Shown one piece after another: positions 27,116 to 34,025 of a DNA stretch of 64,000 nt. The stretch lies in the NCBI RefSeq assembly GCF_000427405.1, contig NZ_KE386491.1, positions 2,215,001-2,279,000 on the forward strand, read 5' to 3'. The notes beneath the pieces were generated by a model that worked only from the letters and a program-made list of their open reading frames with translations, ran no database searches and had not been told where the DNA came from. Every line of letters begins with the position of its first letter. Position 1 is the first letter of the stretch. The translations under genes and the position numbers were made by a program. This DNA comes from Flectobacillus major DSM 103. GTDB taxonomy: Bacteria; Bacteroidota; Bacteroidia; Cytophagales; Spirosomataceae.

Positions 27116-27836
27116 CTGAGGTAAAGAACATTAGCTTTGGGTAAATTTGGCACAGTGCACTCTGCACAACGTAGTGTTCAATAAAAGGTAAAACTGTTTT
27201 GTGTATATTAGCCGTGTCAGGAGTTATCTCCTGATACGGCTACACAACCTTCAAAAGTAGATTATTTATTTCAATATCAGTTATTTAGGATTCTCAAATA
27301 GGCGATTAAACCCCAATACATGGCAAGGAGGCAGTGTACCTAGTAGTGTATTTACGTTATCATCAAACGATGAGCTGGATACAGTCAATTTTAGCATTAA
27401 GTTTGATTAAAACAAAATATTTTATTTACAACCACTGTAACAAACTTAGTTGAAGAAGTTACAATTTTGTTATTCTTAATTATTGTAGGACTTTCTGTTA
27501 GTTATTGGGCAACGCCATTTTATAAAATGAAGTTATCTTGGCTTTTGATTTGTATTATGTAAAAATAAAAAAGGTTGATGATATTTGTTTTGCGAAGGCT
27601 TTATTGGCAAATTCAATTTAACATACTGTATATCAGCACTTAAAAATCTACAATAGCTTTTCACCTTGTCGTTTATCTGCTAAAGTGCCTGTGCAGAGAA
27701 TGCTTAAAATACCATTCATTACTATACCTCTTTTAGAATGTAAACATGCTCTAATTTCAGGTTTCCTACTTTACTAGCATATAAAAGTGCTAATTTGTAA
27801 AAGTCTAAGCAGCTTCATTCTCACAAATCAGCACTT
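27116..27836. other. Degenerate right margin of the RHS island, no intact gene
   Basis: About 720 nt. There is a 14-bp hairpin at 27210-27241 (AGCCGTGTCAGGAG / CTCCTGATACGGCT, one G-T pair). A 49-codon open frame without a start (27261-27410) ends in NDELDTVNFSIKFD, resembling the C-terminal strand of an outer-membrane barrel. A further ATG-less frame near 27416-27562 holds a hydrophobic helix (EEVTILLFLIIVGLSVSYW). These look like gene remnants. The right copy of the 52-nt repeat and the thi operon terminator follow. Confidence 0.55.
27668..27719. repeat. 52-nt direct repeat, right copy bracketing the RHS island
   Basis: Same element as 13135-13186, in the same orientation, with two mismatches (CTAAAG for CCAACG in the middle). 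On the minus strand it reads ATG then NGILSILCTGTLADKRQGEK and stops a few codons later. The D-K-R-Q motif is reminiscent of the N-terminus of ISAs1/H-repeat transposases. The pair delimits about 14.5 kb that contains every RHS gene. Confidence 0.7.
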
Positions 27837-27838
27837 TT
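27783..27838 (-). terminator. Terminator of the thiamine salvage operon
   Basis: A 16-bp stem with one mismatch (27783-27798 and 27823-27838) and a 24-nt loop overlaps the tenA stop codon. Read on the minus strand it ends in a TTTTAT tract. It is the only hairpin after the last gene of the operon. Confidence 0.65.
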
Positions 27839-28502
27839 ACTTAAATGTATCCCAGCGTTCTAAATGCCAAGCACTATGCCAGAATTGCCATTCTAAATGA
27901 CAGGCTTTTTCAAAAGCTACTAGCATTTTATTTTGCTGTTGAGGTGTACACTGCTCGGCAACGGTGTCACAAATCCCTATAGCTTTGGCGACCAATATAC
28001 CAAAGTCTTCGCCTGCATAGGTATCTATCCATGTTTGGTATGGATTATTTTGTACTTGCTTTTGCTGATAAATATAATCGCCAACTTTTTTATATATCCA
28101 AAAACAAGGTAACACTGCGGCCATAGCTACTTCTACCTGAGCCAACGAGGCGGTACTTAATAAAAAACTGGTATAGTGATGACAGGTTGGCGAAATAGAG
28201 GCTTTTCCTTCTATTTCAAATTGCTTGAAATATCCTGCATGCAAAGCATTTTCAACAACAATAGCTCCTTCGGCAAAACGAATAAAATCTAATACATGAC
28301 CTGTATCGTTGGCACGGGCTGCAATCAATGATAAGGTTCGGCCAAAATGTGCCAGATAAATAGAATCTTGTTCAATATAAAACTGAAACCTATCTAGTGG
28401 CAAAGTGCCTTTAATCAACGATTCTATAAAAGGCATTTTGATGATTTCTTCATAAATATAGTTGGACTGTTCCCACGCTTTTTCACTCCATTTCATCGAC
28501 AA
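27837..28502 (-). CDS. tenA: Thiaminase II / aminopyrimidine aminohydrolase TenA
   Basis: A 221-aa all-helical TenA/THI-4 enzyme that hydrolyses aminomethyl-pyrimidine breakdown products of thiamine to HMP for salvage. Visible features are the N-terminal PFIESLIKGTLPLDRFQFYIEQD, the active-site Tyr/Cys region MAAVLPCFWIYKKVG and the CDTVAEQ/C-terminal helix with the conserved acidic residue (HLEWQFW). The length is normal. It is the last gene of thiM-thiE-thiD-tenA and overlaps thiD by 20 nt; an alternative ATG two codons in (28496) would shorten the overlap. It is expected to be under control of the upstream TPP riboswitch. Confidence 0.93.
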   Translation of the reverse strand: MSMKWSEKAWEQSNYIYEEIIKMPFIESLIKGTLPLDRFQFYIEQDSIYLAHFGRTLSLIAARANDTGHVLDFIRFAEGAIVVENALHAGYFKQFEIEGKASISPTCHHYTSFLLSTASLAQVEVAMAAVLPCFWIYKKVGDYIYQQKQVQNNPYQTWIDTYAGEDFGILVAKAIGICDTVAEQCTPQQQNKMLVAFEKACHLEWQFWHSAWHLERWDTFK

Positions 28503-29310
28503 TAAGTTTTAAAGGGTTAAAAAAATGATTCAATGGCCCATGTCCTGCTCCTGTTTTTACCTCTTTCCCTGCCTCGATAGCCCGATGAATATACTCGCTA
28601 GCTGCCATAATAGCCTCTATAAGGCCAAAACCTTGTGCCAAAAATGCTGCAATCGCCGACGATAACGTACAGCCTGTGCCGTGTGTATTGGTGGTTGCGA
28701 TAGCCTTACTTGTAATAATGTGTTCATGACCCGTTTTGTCGAGATATACGTCGTAAAGGGTTTCGCCAAGCAGATGTCCACCTTTTACCAAGACTGCTGA
28801 TGAACCTTTGGCTAAAATAGCGGCCGCAGCTTTTTTCATTTCATCAATATTGGCAATAGGCATTTTGGCCAAAATAGTAGCTTCGTCCAAATTGGGCGTT
28901 ATGAGTTTTGCTAGTGGAAATAGGTATTCTTCCAAAGCCAAAACGGTTTCATTTTCAATCAGTTTATCGCCACTGGTGGCTACCATTACAGGGTCAAAAA
29001 CCACTGGCACTTCGGGGTAGTTTTTGAGAACATTAGCTATTTCAACGGCCAAATCGGCACGATGAATCATTCCTATTTTGATAGCACGTGGCCGAATATC
29101 GTCCATAACAGCCCTAATCTGCCCAGCCACAATATCGGTAGGAATACTATGGATAGCTCGTACTCCAAGGGTATTTTGAACGGTAATAGCCGTAATAGCC
29201 GACGTACCAAAACAACCCAAAGCCGAAAAGGTTTTTAAATCGGCCTGAATGCCTGCCCCTCCTCCACTGTCTGAACCTGCAATGGTTAATACTGGAATAT
29301 ATTTTTTCAT
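28483..29310 (-). CDS. thiD: Hydroxymethylpyrimidine/phosphomethylpyrimidine kinase ThiD
   Basis: A 275-aa ribokinase-fold enzyme that phosphorylates HMP to HMP-P and HMP-PP. Motifs are SDSGGGAGIQADLKTFSALG at the N-terminus, VFDPVMVATSGDKL in the middle, LVKGGHLLGE, and the phosphate-binding NTHGTGCTLSSAIAA. I start at ATG 29310 (MKKYIPVLTIAGSDS), which overlaps the thiE stop by 4 nt (ATGA). The longer frame to 29376 runs inside thiE and adds no family sequence. The tight overlaps on both sides indicate translational coupling. Confidence 0.95.
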   Translation of the reverse strand: MKKYIPVLTIAGSDSGGGAGIQADLKTFSALGCFGTSAITAITVQNTLGVRAIHSIPTDIVAGQIRAVMDDIRPRAIKIGMIHRADLAVEIANVLKNYPEVPVVFDPVMVATSGDKLIENETVLALEEYLFPLAKLITPNLDEATILAKMPIANIDEMKKAAAAILAKGSSAVLVKGGHLLGETLYDVYLDKTGHEHIITSKAIATTNTHGTGCTLSSAIAAFLAQGFGLIEAIMAASEYIHRAIEAGKEVKTGAGHGPLNHFFNPLKLIVDEME

Positions 29311-29948
29311 ATCAATGCTTTTTCTATCTGATTTCTGAGTGCTTCGGCAGCTAATGCAGGCTTGCTTGCCGAACAAATAGCCGATACTACCGCAAGGCAG
29401 TTGGCCCCCGCTTGTATTACACTAGTGGCATTTTGAAGATTGATAGCCCCAATAGCCACCAACGGTTTAGTAGTTAATTGTCTGATATGGCTCACTCCTT
29501 CTAGTTTCCATTCAGTAACGGTATCGTTCTTGGTTGGGGTAGCAAACACAGGACTTAAAGCTAGGTAGTCTGACAGCTCGGCATCGGGCAAAGCCAGTTG
29601 TTTTTCGTATTCAATCGAATACCCAAGAATACCAACGTCGTTCCAGCGATGCCTGATTTGATGAGGCGGCATATCATTATTACCAACATGAATCCCCTCG
29701 GCGTAGCATTGTTGGGCTACCCAAAGGTTATCATTGATAATCAAGGGTACATTGTACTGGTTGAGCATTTCTTTCAGTTGCAAAGCTTTTACTAAAAACT
29801 GCTTATCATCAAGATTTTTTTCACGAAGTTGTACCAAATCTACACCACCTTTTACGGCTTCTTCAGTTACTTTGACTAAGTCTCGGCCAAGGCAGGCTTC
29901 TTGGTTGGTCACCAAATACAAGCGATACGGAAATTCAAGCCTATTCAT
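29307..29948 (-). CDS. thiE: Thiamine phosphate synthase ThiE
   Basis: A 213-aa TIM-barrel enzyme that joins HMP-PP and thiazole phosphate to thiamine phosphate. The barrel motifs are clear: YLVTNQ, GGVDLVQLREKN, IINDN, GIHVGNNDMP, GYSIE, YLALSPVFATPTK, PLVAIGAI, and GANCLAVVSAI for phosphate binding. The family's usual HLGQ(D) is here HVGNND and the usual GPVF is SPVF; both are tolerated variants. It overlaps thiM by 8 nt and thiD by 4 nt. Confidence 0.94.
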   Translation of the reverse strand: MNRLEFPYRLYLVTNQEACLGRDLVKVTEEAVKGGVDLVQLREKNLDDKQFLVKALQLKEMLNQYNVPLIINDNLWVAQQCYAEGIHVGNNDMPPHQIRHRWNDVGILGYSIEYEKQLALPDAELSDYLALSPVFATPTKNDTVTEWKLEGVSHIRQLTTKPLVAIGAINLQNATSVIQAGANCLAVVSAICSASKPALAAEALRNQIEKALI

Positions 29949-30744
29949 ATTCGTCTACTTGGATATACTGTAAAAAGTCTTGTTGGGTTAATTGATACAA
30001 GGTATCTAAAAAATGAAGTTGTAAACTAGCCGGCCCTTTGGCAAGATTAGCGGCAATTTGGCCAGCCACACCCATCAAGGCCATTGCTGATACACTTGCC
30101 CAAAATTGGCCTTGGGGATTTACAGCCACAAACGCTCCTGTTAATGCTGTAGCAGTACAGCCCATTCCTGTTACTTTGGCCATTAGTGGATGCCCGTTTG
30201 ACAGCTTGATGATTTTGCCTTGCCCTACAATAATATCAATTGCACCCGAAATACAGACCACACTACCAAACTCTTCGTTGAGTTGCTTGGCAGCCAATAC
30301 AGCGTCGGTACTGGCATTGGTGCTATCTACGCCTTTGGTTTGGGTAGTATTTTTGTTGGCTAAGGCCAAAATCTCGGAGGCATTTCCACGTATAATACTT
30401 GGTTTTTGAACAAGAATCTGTTGCAAAACCTCGTCGCGGTACAACGTAGCTCCAGCCCCTACGGGGTCTAAAACCCAAGGTTTTCCTGATACATTGGCCT
30501 GCTCAATGGCCAGCATCATGCTTTTTACCCAGTATTCATCTAGTGTACCAATATTTATAACCAAAGCCCCCGCTATACTCACCATATCGGCCATCTCAGG
30601 ATGAGCATGTGCCATAATAGGCGACGCCCCCACTGCCAATAGGGCATTAGCGGTATTATTCATCACTACATAATTGGTAATACTATGTACCAGAGGAGAT
30701 TGCTGGCGAACAGCTTCGATTTGAGTCCAGATTTGCTCTTTCAT
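29941..30744 (-). CDS. thiM: Hydroxyethylthiazole kinase ThiM
   Basis: A 267-aa kinase that salvages thiazole by phosphorylating 4-methyl-5-(2-hydroxyethyl)thiazole. Family motifs are SPLVHSITNYVVMNNTANAL, GASPIMAH, LVINIGTL, WVLDPVGAGAT, IIRGNASEI and the active-site VTGMGCTATALTGAF. First gene of the thi salvage operon, preceded by a TPP riboswitch and a possible start-site hairpin. ThiM being first, with no thiC or thiG in the operon, points to salvage rather than complete de novo synthesis at this locus. Confidence 0.95.
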   Translation of the reverse strand: MKEQIWTQIEAVRQQSPLVHSITNYVVMNNTANALLAVGASPIMAHAHPEMADMVSIAGALVINIGTLDEYWVKSMMLAIEQANVSGKPWVLDPVGAGATLYRDEVLQQILVQKPSIIRGNASEILALANKNTTQTKGVDSTNASTDAVLAAKQLNEEFGSVVCISGAIDIIVGQGKIIKLSNGHPLMAKVTGMGCTATALTGAFVAVNPQGQFWASVSAMALMGVAGQIAANLAKGPASLQLHFLDTLYQLTQQDFLQYIQVDEYE

Positions 30745-30748
30745 TATT

Positions 30749-30773
30749 CCATTTTAGTTATACGATAAAATGG
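30749..30773 (-). promoter_or_regulatory. Hairpin just before the thiM start, candidate riboswitch expression platform
   Basis: An 8-bp stem CCATTTTA / TAAAATGG (30749-30756, 30766-30773, plus-strand sequence) with a 9-nt loop ends 4 nt before the thiM start codon. No T-run terminator is seen between aptamer and gene, so control by hiding the translation start is more likely. This is an inference from position. Confidence 0.45.
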
Positions 30774-30815
30774 CCTCAGAGCTTCCCGATATAAATAGCA
30801 GAATGATTGAATACT

Positions 30816-30884
30816 TTTCCCTTCGCCAGCATTACCTGGGGCAGGTTCAAAGGGTATTTCTCAGTTCTTTGCAGAACACCCCTA
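30816..30884 (-). promoter_or_regulatory. TPP riboswitch (THI element) of the thi salvage operon
   Basis: Read on the minus strand the element runs from AGGGGTGTTCTGC through AACTGAGAAATACCC and TTTGAACCTG to GGTAATGCTGGCGAAGGGAA. All conserved THI-box blocks are present in order: the GGGGTG 5' strand, CTGAGA, ACCC, GAACCTG, TAAT and CG-AGGGAA. It lies 72 nt upstream of thiM in the operon leader and should lower expression when thiamine pyrophosphate is plentiful. Confidence 0.95.
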
Positions 30885-30920
30885 AAGCCGTGGTAAAATT
30901 AGCTAGGAATAAGCTATAAA

Positions 30921-30928
30921 CAAAGTTA
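30921..30928 (-). promoter_or_regulatory. Candidate -7 promoter element of the thi operon
   Basis: Minus-strand TAACTTTG matches TAnnTTTG and sits about 37 nt upstream of the riboswitch, so transcription would begin just before the aptamer. No clear TTTG is found at -33. Confidence 0.45.
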
Positions 30929-30958
30929 TTTTTGGCTTTGCCACTTATCCTTTTTTTG

Positions 30959-30988
30959 TTGAAGGAAAGGTGTCTTGTTTTAATTTTG
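30959..30988 (+). promoter_or_regulatory. Candidate promoter of the dihydrofolate-reductase-like gene
   Basis: TTG at 30959-30961, a 19-nt spacer, and TAATTTTG at 30981-30988 match the Bacteroidota promoter layout. The implied leader to the ATG at 31048 is roughly 50 nt. Confidence 0.6.
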
Positions 30989-31047
30989 CAAAAAATTTAC
31001 TCGTTATTGTATTACAACTACCTCGTTTTTCTTAATCAATTTAAAGA

Positions 31048-31593
31048 ATGCTTATTCCTCGTAAACTTATCGTTTTTATTGCTACCAGCCTCGATGGCTA
31101 TATTGCCACCCACAACGACAACCTTGATTTCCTTTCGGTGGTTGAAAAAGAAGGAGAAGATTATGGCTATCAATCTTTTATCGAAACTGTTGATACGGTT
31201 ATTTTGGGTCGAAAAACCTATAGTAAAGTGATGCAACTGGTAGATACTTTTCCACATGCCAACAAAGAGACGTATGTTATTACACGGCAATATCTTGAAA
31301 ACAGACAAAACCTTACTTTTTATCAGGGAAATGTTACTGAACTAGTTCAAAAGCTAAAATCTCGGGAAGGAAAGCATATTTATTGCGATGGCGGTGCTAC
31401 AATTGTTAACCTATTACTACAATCCAAAGTAGTTGATGAATTGATTATTTCGGTAATTCCTATATTACTGGGTGATGGTATTCGGCTTTTTCAGGGCAAT
31501 ATTCCTACTCAGGGCTTAGAATTGGTTGATACAAAGTCGTATGAAAAAGGTTTGGTTCAGCTCCATTATCGAATCCTAAATTCTTCTGTGTAA
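31048..31593 (+). CDS. Dihydrofolate reductase family protein (RibD C-terminal-like)
   Basis: A 181-aa Rossmann-like reductase of the RibD_C/DHFR-like family (YwjB/YyaP type), probably NADPH-dependent with an unknown substrate. It opens with RKLIVFIATSLDGYIAT, then DTVILGRKTYSKVM, TYVITRQ, IYCDGGATIVNLLLQ and a C-terminal ELIISVIPILLGDGIRLFQ. The length is typical. A candidate promoter lies just upstream and the next gene starts 40 nt later, so it may head a short operon. True folate reduction is unlikely for this branch. Confidence 0.85.
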   Translation: MLIPRKLIVFIATSLDGYIATHNDNLDFLSVVEKEGEDYGYQSFIETVDTVILGRKTYSKVMQLVDTFPHANKETYVITRQYLENRQNLTFYQGNVTELVQKLKSREGKHIYCDGGATIVNLLLQSKVVDELIISVIPILLGDGIRLFQGNIPTQGLELVDTKSYEKGLVQLHYRILNSSV

Positions 31594-31633
31594 GGATAAC
31601 TTCCATAATTACAATTTACTAAATACCAACATC

Positions 31634-32098
31634 ATGTACTCATTTTTATTAGCATTACACTCCCTTGTTCGTTGGCTTGTACTTATCAGTTTGGTTATAG
31701 CTATTTTCAATGCTTTATGGGCTTGGAAGCAAGCCCGTCCTTTTCAAAAAAAGGATAATCTACTCCGTATTGTTACGCTGTCTATTGCTCATACACAAGC
31801 CACTTTAGGTTTGGTATTGTATGTAATTAGTCCTATTGTACAATATTTTTATCAAAACTTTGGCACAGCTATTCACCTGCGACAAATTCGCTTTTTTGGT
31901 ATGGAGCATATCACCGTTATGCTAAGTGCTGTAGTAGTTATAACTATTGGAGCGGTCAAAAGCAAAAAACAACATAACGATACGGCTCGATTCAAAACAC
32001 TGGCTATTTGGTTTGGTATTGCCTTACTTCTTATACTAAGTTCGATTCCTTGGGCTTTTTCGCCACTTATTAGCAGACCTTGGATTCGGGCTTTTTAA
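31634..32098 (+). CDS. Four-helix integral membrane protein of unknown function
   Basis: A 154-aa protein with four hydrophobic helices at about 10-28, 46-66, 90-108 and 124-144. Histidines occur in or near helices (H9, H53, H92), and the motif HSLVRWLVLISLV is at the start. I recall Bacteroidota relatives of this length annotated loosely as cytochrome b, which the histidine placement would allow, but no heme-binding pair can be confirmed. The C-terminus SIPWAFSPLISRPW is conserved in style with those relatives. It sits between the DHFR-like gene (40 nt) and the serine hydrolase (19 nt), probably in one transcript. Confidence 0.6.
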   Translation: MYSFLLALHSLVRWLVLISLVIAIFNALWAWKQARPFQKKDNLLRIVTLSIAHTQATLGLVLYVISPIVQYFYQNFGTAIHLRQIRFFGMEHITVMLSAVVVITIGAVKSKKQHNDTARFKTLAIWFGIALLLILSSIPWAFSPLISRPWIRAF

Positions 32099-32117
32099 TC
32101 TATAATTTTCCAAAATC

Positions 32118-33155
32118 ATGAACCTATTTACTCGATTATTAGGGCTATACTTATTACTCTTGGGACTGCCATTGATGGCACAGCGTTCGCTACAACAGCG
32201 TATTGATTCGCTGTTGGCGGCTCCTACTACAAAGCCTTTTAATGGCATTGTACAGATTGCCCAAAATGGACGAACAATTTATAAAAAAAGCAAGGGATAT
32301 GCTCACTATCTACAACAAACCCAGCTTTTGTCAAAACATCAGTTTGTGATTGGGTCTATTAGTAAGCAGTTTACGGCTGTAATTGTTTTGCGAGAATACG
32401 ACAAAGGTCATATTAGGCTTCATACGCCGATTGGTCGGTATTTGCCCAATTTGAGCATGCCTTGGAAAGATACCGTTACGGTACATCAGCTACTAACTCA
32501 TACGCATGGCATTGTAGCACTCGACAAGCCTCTGGCTTTTGTAGCTGGCACAAAATATGCGTATTCGCAGATTGGCTATGATTTGTTGGCTAAAATTGCA
32601 GAAAGTACTTCTCGAAAATCATTTGCAACGCTATCTAACGAGCTGTTTAAAGCTTGTAAAATGTATCAAACCTTTCATCCCGACAAGCTTCCTAGCTCAG
32701 AACGATTATTAAAAGGCTTTACAGAACAACCCGATGGGCGTTTGGTAGAAGAAACCGAAACTTTTGAAAATTATGTAGCAGCAGGAGCTTTTATTTCAAC
32801 GGCACAGGATTTGATTATTTGGGATACCTACTTTTTTGGAGGAAAACTTTTGCAAAAAAATACCTATAAGCTATTGACTACCAAACAAAAAAATGCTCAT
32901 AGGGCTCATCCTATTTTTGGGCCTACCGATTATGGCTATGGCATTACCGTAGACACCAAAGATCATATTCTTCAACTTGGACAAACGGGTTTTGCCCCTG
33001 GCTTTATATCGATGAACTTTTATTTTCCTGCTACCCAAACCAGTGTGGTGGTACTCGATAACGTGGTTTGGGATTCGCAGGATTTATTCAAAACTTTTTA
33101 TTATCACCTCCAAATCTTAAAGGCTGTGCGACAGGCTATCGGTAATACAAATTAG
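32118..33155 (+). CDS. Secreted serine hydrolase, beta-lactamase/PBP4* class C fold
   Basis: A 345-aa exported protein with a signal peptide (about 1-22, ending LPLMAQ). The penicillin-recognition fold shows the SxxK nucleophile motif in GSISKQFTA (S80, K83), HQLLTHTHG, and an AYSQIGYDLLAKIAE helix where Tyr-Ser-Gln replaces the usual Tyr-Ser-Asn. Near the end, LGQTGF stands in for the K-T-G/H-x-G triad. Likely an esterase or peptidase acting on small or cell-wall substrates; antibiotic hydrolysis is not implied. Its last 20 nt overlap the convergent gene at 33136. Confidence 0.82.
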   Translation: MNLFTRLLGLYLLLLGLPLMAQRSLQQRIDSLLAAPTTKPFNGIVQIAQNGRTIYKKSKGYAHYLQQTQLLSKHQFVIGSISKQFTAVIVLREYDKGHIRLHTPIGRYLPNLSMPWKDTVTVHQLLTHTHGIVALDKPLAFVAGTKYAYSQIGYDLLAKIAESTSRKSFATLSNELFKACKMYQTFHPDKLPSSERLLKGFTEQPDGRLVEETETFENYVAAGAFISTAQDLIIWDTYFFGGKLLQKNTYKLLTTKQKNAHRAHPIFGPTDYGYGITVDTKDHILQLGQTGFAPGFISMNFYFPATQTSVVVLDNVVWDSQDLFKTFYYHLQILKAVRQAIGNTN

Positions 33156-33672
33156 GTTGTAATTGTTGGCTGTACGAAAACAATTCGGCAACTCTTACAT
33201 GATTATAGGGCGGAATAGGGTCTTCCAGATGAAACCGCCAATGCAGTATATCAAGCATTGCTAAAAAAGCCTTATTATCTTGATAGGCACGACGCAAATT
33301 TCGGCGACTTAGCGGTATAAGCTCTGATGATACCGTTTTACTAAAAAAGTATAGCTCGGAGGTAGTCTGTGCCTCCACTATCAGGCGGTACACATAAATA
33401 TCTTTGTTGGATACAATTTCGTACACATTTTGCTGATAAAAACGCCAGTCTTTGTTGGCATGTCGAAAACCATAGGCATTGTGGGCATCAAATACCTGTG
33501 TGCCTTTGTAGGAGTGTAATTTTAATGAATTTACCCGCTCTGTCCATCGAGTATGGGCTTCGGCTGCTGTGGGTGTATTGTTCAGATAAGTACTGGCATC
33601 CACAAATACGCCGTCTTGCCCCAATAATGAATATACCCAAAAGAAAGTAATAACAGTAAAAAAGTATCTCAT
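33136..33672 (-). CDS. Hypothetical secreted protein
   Basis: A 178-aa protein. The ATG at 33672 is chosen because it gives a clean signal peptide (MRYFFTVITFFWVYSLLGQ). The frame extends 8 codons further upstream. The mature region is rich in Tyr, Arg and Asn, with no motif I recognise (SYKGTQVFDAHNAYGFRHAN, YEIVSNKDIYVYRLIVEA). It converges on and overlaps the serine hydrolase gene by 20 nt, so it is not in that operon. No function proposed. Confidence 0.6.
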   Translation of the reverse strand: MRYFFTVITFFWVYSLLGQDGVFVDASTYLNNTPTAAEAHTRWTERVNSLKLHSYKGTQVFDAHNAYGFRHANKDWRFYQQNVYEIVSNKDIYVYRLIVEAQTTSELYFFSKTVSSELIPLSRRNLRRAYQDNKAFLAMLDILHWRFHLEDPIPPYNHVRVAELFSYSQQLQPNLYYR

Positions 33673-33816
33673 AGCATGAATTTGTTGACAGTACAAAGTT
33701 CATCTTCTTTCTTCACTGAAATGTTACCATAATATTATCTTAAAATTAAGTAATCAATCTATTTGTTGTGAATAAGTGCGTTAGTGGTTTTGCAAAGTAT
33801 AGATTGGAAAAAATAA

Positions 33817-33839
33817 AAGGCAATCCTTGCGATTGCCTT
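33817..33839. terminator. Hairpin in the 33673-34025 gap
   Basis: A 9-bp stem AAGGCAATC / GATTGCCTT with a CTTGC loop lies in a 353-nt gap. A related CAAGGATTGCCC block follows at 33862-33873. It may terminate the SusD gene transcript (minus). The rest of the gap shows nothing I can support, but must contain the promoter of the secreted hypothetical gene. Confidence 0.5.
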
Positions 33840-34025
33840 CTCTTGAGATTTGGGCAACTGCAAGGATTGCCCTTACAATTAATTATTGAATATTCATACC
33901 CAATAATTCTATTTCAATCCTGTTTGTAGGGTATGAAAGTAGAGTTTTATCCTTCATTGAGAAAAGTAGAATATACCTATGCTAAAATCAAATATCCGAC
34001 ATTTCTCCACCTTTCACACACTATT

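Noticed and set aside
13135-27719. 52-nt repeats considered as phage or integrative-element attachment sites
   Set aside because: No integrase, recombinase or tRNA gene lies at either edge; an insertion-sequence remnant or recombination footprint fits better.
30932-31308. Open frames on both strands around the DHFR-like gene start
   Set aside because: They overlap the real gene or its promoter, have no recognisable motifs and are explained as shadow frames.
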